Shown piece by piece: positions 1 through 9,592 of a stretch of DNA of 64,000 nt (position 1 is the first letter of the stretch; each line of letters starts with the position of its first letter). Below the pieces are notes generated by a model that worked only from the letters and a program-made list of their open reading frames with translations, did no database searches and was not told the DNA's origin. The DNA is from Microcosmobacter sp040493455 (GTDB taxonomy: Bacteria > Bacteroidota > Bacteroidia > Flavobacteriales > Flavobacteriaceae). The stretch spans positions 62,001 to 126,000 of the forward strand of contig NZ_JANFDA010000001.1 of the NCBI RefSeq assembly GCF_040493455.1, in the 5' to 3' direction. Position numbers and translations under genes: made by a program.

Positions 1-1743
1 ATCGCGCTCCATGTATTCTCTAATAAGCTGGAATCCTCTATGGTGTTTCTGATGATTTTTAAAGCCTTCAGAATCAATATCAATGGAGTCTGATTGATTG
101 ATAAATCGTATGGCTTCATAACTAGGAAATGCCTGAAACCCAAACTCACTCATGAAACGCGGCACATGCTCTTCAAAATGTTCAAACGGATAACCATCGT
201 GCCACACCCACCAATCGTGCGCATCGCCTTCGAACTTGTACTGTGGATTGCCACGACCATATTTTGGAGACGACTCCCAATACGGTACATTGGTCAATTC
301 TGATACTGTTTGTGGCAAGATAAAATAAAACACTTTGAGATAGTTATTCCAGATTTCTTCTTTTTCATCATTGCTTCTATTAGCTTGCCAGCCCCATCGA
401 TGCCAGCCTTCGGAGTTTTCGTTATTACCACACCACAATACTATTGATGGATGCTTACGAAGTCGTTTTATATTCTCAACTGCCTCTTGCCGAACATTAT
501 CTAAAAATGCTTCATCTCCAGGGTACATGGCACAAGCAAACATAAAGTCTTGCCATACCATAATACCTTTTTCATCACAGAGTTCGTAGAATTTATCACT
601 TTCATAAATACCTCCTCCCCATACTCTGAGCATGTTCATGTTGGCATCTACAACATCATTTAAGAGCTTCTCATAATGTTGTTCAGTAACTTTATTTTGA
701 AAGCTATGCTGTGGAATATAGTTTGCTCCTTTAGCATATACAGGGACACCATTGACTTTGAAATAGAAGGATTCACCGAGGCTATCTTTTTCTGTAACGA
801 GTTCAACATTTCTTAAACCCTTTTTGACTGAAATTGAATCATATATCCTTTTATCCTTTTTTACTACTATTTTGAAATCATATAAGTATTGCTCTCCTAA
901 ATTATGTGGCCACCAAAGTTTTGGATTTTTTATGAGTATAGGTATGAATTGCCTATATGCCTTAAATGAATCCTCACTTACCTGATAAAGACTGTCATTA
1001 ACATAAACCTCAAAAGTTAAATCCCTGTCCACTCCCCAAATGTCATTTTTCAGCAAACGAAAATCAAGGCCTAGGTTTATTAGCGAATCATCTAAATAAC
1101 CATGACTAATTTTTAAGTCTTTAAGCCTGTAATCATTCCAACTAATCAGCTTAATTGGTCGCCAAATTCCCGAAGTGTTTAGTTTTGGTCCCCAATCCCA
1201 TCCATACTGAAATTGTGCTTTTCTGGTAAAAATGCGGTTGCCTTCAGGAAGTTCGTAGGGTAGTTTTGATTTTGCTGCTGCTTCATATTTTGAAGTATGT
1301 TCAAATAGAATTCTGAGTTCATTAGATGCTTTCAAAAGTGGCTTTACATCAACTTCAAAAGCCCTGAAAGCATTGTTAGACTTCAAAATCAAACTATCAT
1401 TAAGATACACAGATGCATAGGTGTCTAGCCCTTCAAAATTCAATTCTAAATGTTTCTTTTGAAGTGTTTCTTCATCTACATCAAAAGTGGTTTTGTACTC
1501 CCAATCTGTTTCGGAAACCCATTGTACTTTTTCCTCGTTGTTGCCAATAAATGGGTTTTCAATAAGTTGATGATCCAACAAATCTGAAAACACGTTACCA
1601 GGAACTGTTGCCGAATGCCATACCGAATCACCAACTTGTCTAAACTCCCAATTATTGTGTAACTCTAAAGTTTGTGGTACATCGTATTTTGGTTGACAAG
1701 ACAAGCATACTAGTAAACAAAGAAAGGTAAAACTATATCTCAT
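1..1743 (-). CDS. GH2 family beta-mannosidase lipoprotein, partial (C-terminus beyond left edge)
   Basis: Open frame from an ATG at 1743 to base 1 without a stop: 581 codons are visible and I estimate 200-250 more lie to the left. It begins with a lipoprotein signal whose lipobox ends LSC (Cys18), so the enzyme is probably anchored to a membrane facing the periplasm or outside. A GH2 sugar-binding and immunoglobulin-like region precedes the catalytic barrel. The acid/base motif GNNE puts Glu at about residue 442 (418-420) and the nucleophile motif SEFG puts Glu at about residue 533 (145-147), the spacing and context of beta-mannosidases. It would remove the beta-linked mannose of the N-glycan core. 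Its ATG overlaps the cutC stop by 11 bases, so the two are translationally coupled. Family assignment is confident; substrate is inferred from the neighbours. Confidence 0.88.
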   Translation of the reverse strand, partial: MRYSFTFLCLLVCLSCQPKYDVPQTLELHNNWEFRQVGDSVWHSATVPGNVFSDLLDHQLIENPFIGNNEEKVQWVSETDWEYKTTFDVDEETLQKKHLELNFEGLDTYASVYLNDSLILKSNNAFRAFEVDVKPLLKASNELRILFEHTSKYEAAAKSKLPYELPEGNRIFTRKAQFQYGWDWGPKLNTSGIWRPIKLISWNDYRLKDLKISHGYLDDSLINLGLDFRLLKNDIWGVDRDLTFEVYVNDSLYQVSEDSFKAYRQFIPILIKNPKLWWPHNLGEQYLYDFKIVVKKDKRIYDSISVKKGLRNVELVTEKDSLGESFYFKVNGVPVYAKGANYIPQHSFQNKVTEQHYEKLLNDVVDANMNMLRVWGGGIYESDKFYELCDEKGIMVWQDFMFACAMYPGDEAFLDNVRQEAVENIKRLRKHPSIVLWCGNNENSEGWHRWGWQANRSNDEKEEIWNNYLKVFYFILPQTVSELTNVPYWESSPKYGRGNPQYKFEGDAHDWWVWHDGYPFEHFEEHVPRFMSEFGFQAFPSYEAIRFINQSDSIDIDSEGFKNHQKHHRGFQLIREYMERD

Positions 1744-2401
1744 CTAAGATGGCTTTAATGGTTGCAAGATCAGATACTGTCTGATTATTATCTATTGGTT
1801 TAGAAGCAGAAGCATGAATTTCGGAAAATCCTGCTTTTTTAAACAACTTGGCATTCGCTGGATTAATACCGCTTCCTGGCATGATTATGATTCTACCTTT
1901 GGCGCGTTCTTTCAATTCTTTGAGTAGTTTAAACCCTTCTTCTGCCTTATGCTCCTGCCCAGAAGTGAGTATACGTTCAACTCCTAGATCAATTAACTGC
2001 TCCATGGTTTCAAGTGGATTTGGAACTTCATCAAAAGCGCGATGAAATGTAAACTGTAAAGGTCTGGACAATTCAACCAATGCTTTGGTTCTTTTAATAT
2101 CAAGAGTGTTATCTTCATTCAAAACGCCAGAGACAATTCCTGCATGACCTAATGATTTACAGAGCTCAATACTATTTCTCATTGTATTGAATTCTGTTTC
2201 AGAATAACAAAAATCACCTCCTCTTGGTCGTATCAACACAAAAGTTTCTATATCTAACTCTTGAATTGCTTTTTTGAGTAGCTCGTCAGTTGGTGTAATG
2301 CCTCCAATTACTAAGTTCTGACATAACTCAATACGCTGTGCTCCTGCTTCTTGAGCATTTTTGGCAGATTGATATGAATTGGCACAAACTTCGAGTTTCA
2401 T
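1733..2401 (-). CDS. cutC: CutC family protein
   Basis: A 222-residue single-domain TIM barrel of the CutC family, normal length. It starts with MKLEVCANS and carries the family motifs AGAQRIELCQN, the RPRGGDF stretch near residue 60 and FHRAFDE near residue 120, followed by ILTSG and PGSGIN. CutC was first named for copper homeostasis, but its biochemical role is unclear. It lies between the GH20 and GH2 genes on the same strand and overlaps the mannosidase start by 11 bases. That placement suggests the flavobacterial protein works in or travels with sugar catabolism; this is inference. Start at 2401 is the first ATG after a 110-base spacer. Confidence 0.9.
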   Translation of the reverse strand: MKLEVCANSYQSAKNAQEAGAQRIELCQNLVIGGITPTDELLKKAIQELDIETFVLIRPRGGDFCYSETEFNTMRNSIELCKSLGHAGIVSGVLNEDNTLDIKRTKALVELSRPLQFTFHRAFDEVPNPLETMEQLIDLGVERILTSGQEHKAEEGFKLLKELKERAKGRIIIMPGSGINPANAKLFKKAGFSEIHASASKPIDNNQTVSDLATIKAILDEI

Positions 2402-2409
2402 GATTTGTC

Positions 2410-2429
2410 ATTCCTGCGAAAGCAGGAAT
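2410..2429. repeat. Intergenic palindrome, 8-bp arms and GAAA loop
   Basis: ATTCCTGC-GAAA-GCAGGAAT, a perfect hairpin in the spacer between the GH20 stop and the cutC start. Its sequence looks like the short palindromic repeats scattered between genes in many flavobacterial genomes. A second GC-richer element with CACT/AGTG ends lies at 2468-2487. I saw only one copy of each in this window. Confidence 0.5.
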
Positions 2430-2467
2430 CTTTCAGTTATTATTAATTTTTTATAGATTCCGAAATA

Positions 2468-2487
2468 CACTTCGACTTCGCTCAGTG
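2468..2487. repeat. Candidate dispersed intergenic element with CACT/AGTG ends
   Basis: The 20-bp stretch CACTTCGACTTCGCTCAGTG lies downstream of the GH20 gene. Its base composition differs from the AT-rich spacer around it. It resembles short intergenic repeats I associate with Bacteroidota genomes, but only one copy is present here, so repeat status cannot be shown from the window. Confidence 0.3.
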
Positions 2488-2511
2488 TTCAAACTGAATC
2501 ACATTTTACAA

Positions 2512-4812
2512 TCAATTCACAATAATTTCATCAATAAAAGTCCAAGCTTTGTTGCCTGCACCTTGTTTACCTTCTGGAATGGTTCCGTAGTTTTCAACCC
2601 AGATAACAATTTTAGTTATCCCTTTTGCTTTTTCATCTATTCCAGCATCCAAGCTGATATAAGATATTAATCCATTCTGTGGAACTTGCTTCACTACAAT
2701 TGACACATCATCTGAATCGTAAAAAGACACTCCAATATTTTTTGGGGCATAAATCCATTGACCCTGTCCATTATGGAATCGGGTTGAAACCGTTTGGACA
2801 TCAATTGGTTCATTAAATTCGATTTGAATAGAAATATCTTCTCCCCAAAACCCTAACCATTCTTTGTCGCCATAACGCTTATCACTTCCAGAAATTCCAT
2901 TAATTAGTCCTTCAGCGCCACTCCCGGAATAGGCTTTGTGTGGTTCTGAATCAATCGTGATTTTAGCGCCAACTGCTTTGTGATATCTAATCTTCTGTGA
3001 AAATGTTGCACCTAACTTTTTATCTGCTTTAAACACAGCAGCTTTTATAGTTTTACTTTCTGAAATTGGTATTGGACCTGTATAAACTGTCGAAGTATTA
3101 TCTGGACCAGAACCATCTAAAGTAAAACGAATCTCTTTTCCTTTAGTCAAAGTTTCCAATTGATAGCTTATTTGTCCATTACCCGTTTTCAATTGTCCAT
3201 TAATTTCATATAAATGATTTGCATAATTAATATCCAGAGCATCTAATCGTTTGTGGAAATTCTCAACTCTATTCACAAAATCCTCATAGTTTCTTTGTTC
3301 GGGTTTTGACCATACTACTTCGCTCATAGCAAGCATCCTCGGAAATGCCATATATTCTACCTTGTCTTCTGTAGGCATATACTCTGTCCAAATATTGCCT
3401 TGAGCACCCAATACGTATTGTGATTCTTCTTCTGTTAATTCATCTGGGATTGGGTTGAAGCTATATACTTTCTCTAATGGTAAAAACCCTCCTATGGCAA
3501 GGGGTTCGTCTTCATTTTCTGATTGGTAATAATCGAAGTAACAATGCGAGGTTGGCGTCATAACAACGTTATGATGCTGCTTGGCAGCAGCAATGGCACC
3601 TCCAGTGCCACGCCAACTCATAACAGTTGCATTTGGCGCTAAACCTCCTTCCAAAATTTCATCCCAACCAATGATTTGTTTTCCCTTAGTATTAATATAT
3701 TTCTCCATTCGCTCTATGAAATAGCTTTGCAAGCCATGTTCATCCTTCAATCCTTTTTCTTTTATCATTTCCTGACACGAATCGCAGTTTTTCCAGCGTG
3801 TTTTGGGTGTTTCATCACCACCTATATGAATGTATTTCCCTGGAAATAATTCAACGACTTCGTCAATCACATCTTCCAAAAATTTGAACGTCTTCTCACT
3901 TGGACAATATACTTCTTCAAAAACGCCCCATTTTGTAGCGACTTTTACTTGTTCACCTGAACAACCTAATTCTGGATACGCTGCTATAGCTGCCTGACTA
4001 TGCCCTGGCATTTCTATTTCTGGAATAATAGTCACAAATCGTTTTTGTGCATAATCCACTATATCTTTAATCTCTTCTTGGGTGTAATACCCTCCATAGC
4101 GTTTCCCATCAAACTGATGTGGTTGATCGTTGTAATGTCCTACCAAAGTTTCATCTCTATAGGCAGCTATTTCTTGTAGCTTTGGATATTTCTTTATTTC
4201 TATGCGCCAACCTTGATCTTCTGTAAGATGCCAGTGAAAGGTATTCATCTTCAACATTGCTAAGGCATCAATATACTTTTTGACAAACTCAACCGAATAC
4301 ATATGTCTCCCAACATCTAAGTGCATCCCTCTATACTGAAATTGAGGTGCATCTTTCACAGATAAACATTGTATAGCTACCTGCTCTTTATCATAACTCC
4401 CATTTTCGAATTCAGGTGGAAGTAATTGCCTAAGGCTCTGAACCGCGTAAAATGCGCCTTGATCTGTTTTAGCCTTTATAAGAATTGTTTTATCTGAAAT
4501 CTCTAGTGTATAGCCTTCAATATTATCCAAAGCCTCATCTGTTTCAAACCTAATTTCATTTCTACCTCTTCCTTCTACAAACTGGATATTACTCCCTTCT
4601 TCAATAAAAGCTTCTAAAAACTTTGCAGATGTTGCGAACTCATTTCCATAACTTATGCTTGTTTTATTATTCAAAACAAACTCATTGTTCGCTAATAATA
4701 CACTATCTGGATTCGGAATGATTTGAGGTTCAGACACCTCAACAGGTTTATCAGCACAACTCAACCACAATAGAGCTAAAAGGAAAGTTGGTACTATTTT
4801 CTTGATTGGCAT
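2512..4812 (-). CDS. GH20 beta-N-acetylhexosaminidase lipoprotein
   Basis: A 766-residue lipoprotein with lipobox WLSC. After a GH20b N-terminal domain (about 30-160) comes the GH20 barrel (about 160-500). The catalytic Asp-Glu pair lies in HIGGDE (residues 333-334, 3811-3822). Other family motifs are WHLTEDQGWRIEIKKYP and PEIEMPGHSQAA. The C-terminal part carries a chitobiase-type beta domain (around 530-610) and a discoidin-like F5/8 type C domain (around 620-766). It releases terminal beta-linked GlcNAc or GalNAc, for example from N-glycan antennae. The divergent GH92 gene starts only 41 bases away, so both promoters share a very small region. Transcription probably continues into cutC and the mannosidase. 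Confidence 0.93.
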   Translation of the reverse strand: MPIKKIVPTFLLALLWLSCADKPVEVSEPQIIPNPDSVLLANNEFVLNNKTSISYGNEFATSAKFLEAFIEEGSNIQFVEGRGRNEIRFETDEALDNIEGYTLEISDKTILIKAKTDQGAFYAVQSLRQLLPPEFENGSYDKEQVAIQCLSVKDAPQFQYRGMHLDVGRHMYSVEFVKKYIDALAMLKMNTFHWHLTEDQGWRIEIKKYPKLQEIAAYRDETLVGHYNDQPHQFDGKRYGGYYTQEEIKDIVDYAQKRFVTIIPEIEMPGHSQAAIAAYPELGCSGEQVKVATKWGVFEEVYCPSEKTFKFLEDVIDEVVELFPGKYIHIGGDETPKTRWKNCDSCQEMIKEKGLKDEHGLQSYFIERMEKYINTKGKQIIGWDEILEGGLAPNATVMSWRGTGGAIAAAKQHHNVVMTPTSHCYFDYYQSENEDEPLAIGGFLPLEKVYSFNPIPDELTEEESQYVLGAQGNIWTEYMPTEDKVEYMAFPRMLAMSEVVWSKPEQRNYEDFVNRVENFHKRLDALDINYANHLYEINGQLKTGNGQISYQLETLTKGKEIRFTLDGSGPDNTSTVYTGPIPISESKTIKAAVFKADKKLGATFSQKIRYHKAVGAKITIDSEPHKAYSGSGAEGLINGISGSDKRYGDKEWLGFWGEDISIQIEFNEPIDVQTVSTRFHNGQGQWIYAPKNIGVSFYDSDDVSIVVKQVPQNGLISYISLDAGIDEKAKGITKIVIWVENYGTIPEGKQGAGNKAWTFIDEIIVN

Positions 4813-4853
4813 TTTAGTATATTAGATGCTTTAAAATTAGCAATCTATTTTTA

Positions 4854-7811
4854 ATGAAACCTAGCCTTCTCTCTGTTTTAATCCTTATCCTTTTATTCAG
4901 TTGCAAAGACGACCCAAAAATCGAAGTCGCTAAAAAAGATAATCCGTTAATTTCTTATGTAAATCCTTTTATTGGTACAGGTGGTCATGGACACACCTAT
5001 CCTGGTGCAACAATGCCTTTTGGGATGATGCAATTGAGTCCAGATACTCGACTAGATGGTTGGGATGGTTGCTCTGGGTATCACTATTCTGATGAATACA
5101 TTTATGGTTTTTCGCATACGCATCTCAGCGGTACAGGTGTTTCAGATTATGGTGATATTCTCTTAATGCCAACCAATGAAGTTAATTTCAACAATGGTGC
5201 TGATGGCAAAAAAGGGTATCGCGATCATTTTTCTCATGACAATGAAATTGCAGAGCCTGGTTACTATAAAGTGCACTTAGACTCAACAAATATTGATGTA
5301 GAATTAACTGTTTCCTTAAGAAGCGGAATTCATAAATATCAATATCCTTCAGCAGAAAATCAATACTTGATTCTAGATTTAGAGCATCGCGATGAATTAC
5401 TACACCATAAAATTCAATATGTAGACAGTTTTAACTTGAAGGGATTTAGAGATTCAAAAGCTTGGGCTACTGATCAGCATTTATTTTATCACATTACATT
5501 TTCCAAACCAATTAAGGATATAACTTATGTGGAAGATGGCGAACCTATATCGAAAAATTATAAGTTCCTCAGCACTAAAGCTGCATTATTATTTGATAAC
5601 CCAAGCAATGATCCTGTGTTTGTAAAAATTGGGATTAGTGCAGTAGATGAAGCTGGTGCAAAACAAAATTTAGAAGCTGAAATTGGGAATAAAACATTTG
5701 ACGACGTCAAACAAGAGGCTCAAAATCTTTGGGAGCAACAACTTGAAAAAATCGTCATAGAAAGTCCAAATCAAGATTATAAAGTCAATTTTTATACATC
5801 ACTCTATCACACTATGCTAGCGCCAAATCGTTACCAAGATGTTGATGGCCGTTATAGAGGTATGGATTTGAAAATTCATAGTGCTGATTTCGATTACTAT
5901 ACTGTATTTTCACTATGGGATACGTACCGAGCTGCACATCCTTTATATACAATTATTGAAGAAGAACGCACGAACGATTTCATCAATACATTTTTAGCCA
6001 AATACGATGAAGGTGGCATTATGCCAATTTGGGATTTGTCAGGTTGCTATACAGGTTGTATGATTGGTTACCACGCAGTTCCCGTAATTGCAGATGCTTA
6101 TTTGAAAGGCATTGACGGTTATGATGCTGAGAAAGCTCTTGAAGCTATGAAGCATTCTGCAACAAGAGATCATCTAGGTTTAGAATCCTACAAGGCGCTA
6201 GGTTATATTCCTGTTGAGCATGAAAGTGAATCTGTATCCAAAACTCTTGAGTATGCTTACGACGATTGGACGATTGCACAAATGGCGAAAGCCATGGGAA
6301 AAGAAGAAGATTATAAAACGTATTCTGAAAGAGCGCAATACTACAAGAATATTTTCGATCCGGAAACTCAGTTTATGAGAGGGCGTTTTCGTAATACTTG
6401 GTTTGCACCTTTCGATCCTTACGAAGTGAATTTTAATTATACTGAAGCCAATTCATGGCAATACAGTTACTATGTGCCTCAGGATATTTCAGGATTTATA
6501 AAACTACTTGGCGGAAAGGATAAACTTGAAGCACATTTGGATAAATTGTTTACAGCTAGTGCTGAAACTTCTGGCCGAAATCAGGCAGATATCACAGGAT
6601 TAATAGGTCAGTATGCACATGGTAATGAACCTAGTCATCACATGGCTTATCTCTATAATTTTGTTGGCAAACCTCATAAGACCATGGAAAAAGTACATCA
6701 AATTCTTACCGAATTATACAAAAATGCACCTGATGGAATTTCTGGAAATGAAGATTGTGGTCAAATGAGTGCTTGGTATGTATTTTCATCTATTGGGTTC
6801 TATCCTGTAACACCAGGAAGTAACCAATATATCATTGGAACGCCTCTAATGGAAAAGGCAACTTTCAATCTTGAAAATGGCAATCAATTTACAGTACAAA
6901 CTTATGATTTAAATGACACCAATAAATACATAGAATATGTGTATCTCAATGGCGAAAAGCTAGATAGAACCTATATCACCCATGAGGAAATTATGCAAGG
7001 TGGAAGTTTGGAGTTCTACATGAACGATAACCCAGCCGTTTGGGGAAGCAGAGATCGACAAGTACCAAAAACTGAGATCACAGAACATCTTATTGTTCCT
7101 GCTCCGTTTATTGCTAAAGGCGATGTAGCTTTTAAAGGTGAAACTGAAGTAACCTTGGGAATTGTGAATTCTGAAACTGAAATTTTCTATAGTCTCGATG
7201 ATTCTGAATTCAAATTATATAGTGAACCTTTCACCATTTCTGAACCTTCTTTATTGAAAGTTTATGCCACTGACGAATCTGGAAATCAAAGTGCCACTAT
7301 TGAAACCAAGTTCTATAAAATAGATCCAAATGTGAGTATTACACTCGAAACCAAATATGCAAATCAATACAATGCTGGTGGTAATGATGCTCTAATTGAT
7401 GGTATAAGAGGTACTGAAGATTTTAGAACAGGCACTTGGCAAGGTTATTTTGATGAGGATGTTATAGCTATTGTAGATTTAGGCAAGCAAAAGCCAATTA
7501 ATGAGGTTACTGTTAATTTCTTGCAAGATCAACGTTCATGGATATTTTTACCTACAGAAGTCGAGTGCTATGTTTCTAATGATGGCAAAGCATTTAAATC
7601 TTTTGAAAAACACAACTGGATTATTAACGCTGCCAAGGAATCTGATAGTACAATGATTTACAAAACTTATTTTATTCCTGTTCCTAGAGGAAAATCATAT
7701 CGATATATAAAAATCGTTGCCAAGAAATTAGGAAAACTTCCAGAATGGCACTTAGGCTATAAACACGATGGACGTAGTTGGATCTTTGTTGATGAAATTT
7801 CAGTTAAATAA
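4854..7811 (+). CDS. GH92 family alpha-mannosidase lipoprotein
   Basis: A 985-residue lipoprotein (LLFSC lipobox near residue 17). The GH92 domain covers about residues 35-760. It opens with YVNPFIGTGGHGHTYPGA and contains the family signatures GNEPSHHMAYLY near 590 and GNEDCGQMSAW near 634. Members are calcium-dependent exo-acting alpha-mannosidases that strip alpha-linked mannose from N-glycans and yeast mannans. The protein is longer than a bare GH92 enzyme: a chitobiase-like beta domain (about 765-830) and an F5/8 C-like domain (about 835-985) follow, the same C-terminal pair as in the neighbouring GH20 enzyme. It is the first gene of a plus-strand operon with the transporter and the asparaginase, spaced 34 bases apart. 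Confidence 0.93.
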   Translation: MKPSLLSVLILILLFSCKDDPKIEVAKKDNPLISYVNPFIGTGGHGHTYPGATMPFGMMQLSPDTRLDGWDGCSGYHYSDEYIYGFSHTHLSGTGVSDYGDILLMPTNEVNFNNGADGKKGYRDHFSHDNEIAEPGYYKVHLDSTNIDVELTVSLRSGIHKYQYPSAENQYLILDLEHRDELLHHKIQYVDSFNLKGFRDSKAWATDQHLFYHITFSKPIKDITYVEDGEPISKNYKFLSTKAALLFDNPSNDPVFVKIGISAVDEAGAKQNLEAEIGNKTFDDVKQEAQNLWEQQLEKIVIESPNQDYKVNFYTSLYHTMLAPNRYQDVDGRYRGMDLKIHSADFDYYTVFSLWDTYRAAHPLYTIIEEERTNDFINTFLAKYDEGGIMPIWDLSGCYTGCMIGYHAVPVIADAYLKGIDGYDAEKALEAMKHSATRDHLGLESYKALGYIPVEHESESVSKTLEYAYDDWTIAQMAKAMGKEEDYKTYSERAQYYKNIFDPETQFMRGRFRNTWFAPFDPYEVNFNYTEANSWQYSYYVPQDISGFIKLLGGKDKLEAHLDKLFTASAETSGRNQADITGLIGQYAHGNEPSHHMAYLYNFVGKPHKTMEKVHQILTELYKNAPDGISGNEDCGQMSAWYVFSSIGFYPVTPGSNQYIIGTPLMEKATFNLENGNQFTVQTYDLNDTNKYIEYVYLNGEKLDRTYITHEEIMQGGSLEFYMNDNPAVWGSRDRQVPKTEITEHLIVPAPFIAKGDVAFKGETEVTLGIVNSETEIFYSLDDSEFKLYSEPFTISEPSLLKVYATDESGNQSATIETKFYKIDPNVSITLETKYANQYNAGGNDALIDGIRGTEDFRTGTWQGYFDEDVIAIVDLGKQKPINEVTVNFLQDQRSWIFLPTEVECYVSNDGKAFKSFEKHNWIINAAKESDSTMIYKTYFIPVPRGKSYRYIKIVAKKLGKLPEWHLGYKHDGRSWIFVDEISVK

Positions 7812-7845
7812 TAATAACCTATCTTGAACGCTAAACTAACTAACG

Positions 7846-9558
7846 ATGACAAATCAAAATAACAAATCTGCCTTAGCAACCTTAGTCACTGTATTCTTTT
7901 TCTGGGGATTTATAGCGGCTTCAAATGGTGTTTTCATACCATTTTGCAAAACCTATTTCAACATTGATCAGTTTCAATCGCAATTAGTAGATTTTGCATT
8001 TTATGGGGCTTATTACATTGGTGCATTGCTACTCTTTATTATGTCTGGTTCTATAAAAAAAGACATCCTAAATAATTGGGGTTACAAGAATGGAATCGTT
8101 TACGGTTTACTCTTATCCGCAATCGGTGCCTTTGTGATGTATCCTGCTACTGCTGGTGCAGAACAAGGACAAACAGGTGTATTTTACCTTGTACTTATTG
8201 CTTTATTTATTGTTGGATTAGGGTTTTCATTACAACAAACTGCTGCCAATCCATTTGCTATAGCACTTGGTGACCCTAAGACAGGCTCACATCGTCTTAA
8301 TTTGGCTGGAGGTATCAACTCTTTCGGAACAATGATAGGTCCAATCTTAATAGCACTTATCATTTTTGGATCTACTCCTCCCACAGGTGAGGAACTTACT
8401 GTTATGATAAAAAATAATGAAATTAAACTTGGTACCATTCAAGCACTTTATATTGGAGTTGGAGTATCATTCTTATTGGCTGCAGCTTTGTTTTATTTTT
8501 CAAAAAAGTTACCATCATTAAAATCGCATAGTGTTTTTGAGCCTAGTAATAAAGCTAGAAATTTATTGCTTGTTATGACAGTAATAACTTTGGGTCTCTT
8601 TGCATATATCTTTTCCACTTATTTTGGGCTAGAGACTATAACAGATGATATGACAACAGTGCAAAAAGAAAGGATTGAAGAAATCAATAAAGCTTTAGAT
8701 CCCAAGAGATTATTTGTATTATTGATGTCATTATTTATTATAATAGGTCTTTTATTTTTTGCTCTAAATAAAGCTAAGAAAAAACCTGATGACTGGGGAG
8801 CAATGAGGTATCCACAATTAGTTTTGGGCATGTTAGCTATCTTTACATATGTTGGTGTTGAGGTTACCATACAAAGTAATTTAGGTGAGTTATTAAAATT
8901 TGTTTCAGATGAGGCTAAAAATTTAAATCCATTAGGATTACCTGCTTTAAATGACGCTGGAATTGCGCCATATATATCTTTATATTGGGGAGGATTAATG
9001 ATTGGTCGTTGGGTTGGTGCAATTACAGTTTTCAATCCTAGTAAAGGACTTAAAAAAGCACTACTGATTATCGTTCCTTATATTGCTTTTGGCGTTATTT
9101 TAGCAGTTAATTATGGAAGTTATTCTACAAACGAAATTCTTATTTTCTGTATTTGTGTGGCAACTCAAGTCGGAGGGTTCTTTATGGCTAAAGACAGACC
9201 TGTAAAAACTCTTAAAGTATTTAGTACTTTAGGGATTTTAGGCATGCTAATAGGGTTATTCACATCTGGTAATGTTGCATTGTTCGCTTTCTTATCTGGT
9301 GGTTTATTCTGTTCTATTATGTGGCCATGTATTTTTACATTGAGTATTGCTGGCCTTGGAAAATATACCTCGCAAGGTTCTGCCTTTTTAATTATGATGA
9401 TTCTAGGTGGTGCTATTATTCCACCTGTTCAAGGAAAGCTTGCAGATGTGTTTAGCATTCAATCTTCATATTGGATTGCTGTTGCTTGTTTTGTTTATTT
9501 ATTGTTTTATGCATTTAGAACTAAAACAGTTTTAGACAAACAAGGTGTAGACTATTAA
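7846..9558 (+). CDS. FucP-type MFS sugar:H+ symporter
   Basis: A 570-residue inner-membrane protein with about 12 membrane segments. It matches the FucP / glucose-galactose symporter group: FFFWGFIAASNGVFIPF in helix 1, FYGAYYIGAL in helix 2, and the LQQTAANPFAIALG stretch near residue 127. A polar insert around 240-300 between the two six-helix halves is usual for Bacteroidota versions. It is placed between GH92 mannosidase and GlcNAc-asparaginase genes with 34-base gaps. Mannose, GlcNAc or fucose freed from glycans are likely cargo, but the substrate cannot be read from sequence. Confidence 0.85.
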   Translation: MTNQNNKSALATLVTVFFFWGFIAASNGVFIPFCKTYFNIDQFQSQLVDFAFYGAYYIGALLLFIMSGSIKKDILNNWGYKNGIVYGLLLSAIGAFVMYPATAGAEQGQTGVFYLVLIALFIVGLGFSLQQTAANPFAIALGDPKTGSHRLNLAGGINSFGTMIGPILIALIIFGSTPPTGEELTVMIKNNEIKLGTIQALYIGVGVSFLLAAALFYFSKKLPSLKSHSVFEPSNKARNLLLVMTVITLGLFAYIFSTYFGLETITDDMTTVQKERIEEINKALDPKRLFVLLMSLFIIIGLLFFALNKAKKKPDDWGAMRYPQLVLGMLAIFTYVGVEVTIQSNLGELLKFVSDEAKNLNPLGLPALNDAGIAPYISLYWGGLMIGRWVGAITVFNPSKGLKKALLIIVPYIAFGVILAVNYGSYSTNEILIFCICVATQVGGFFMAKDRPVKTLKVFSTLGILGMLIGLFTSGNVALFAFLSGGLFCSIMWPCIFTLSIAGLGKYTSQGSAFLIMMILGGAIIPPVQGKLADVFSIQSSYWIAVACFVYLLFYAFRTKTVLDKQGVDY

Positions 9559-9592
9559 TTGATCTTTTTCTCAATCTCAAATAACCTTTTTA

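Noticed and set aside
94..589. Two plus-strand open frames in the first 600 bases
   Set aside because: They are antisense to the GH2 mannosidase, whose frame has both catalytic motifs and runs to the edge.
2402..2511. Palindrome before cutC as a terminator
   Set aside because: There is no T run directly after the stem in either direction; it reads better as a dispersed intergenic repeat.
8619..9035. 138-codon open frame opposite the sugar transporter
   Set aside because: Antisense shadow of membrane helices; composition reflects the complementary strand.
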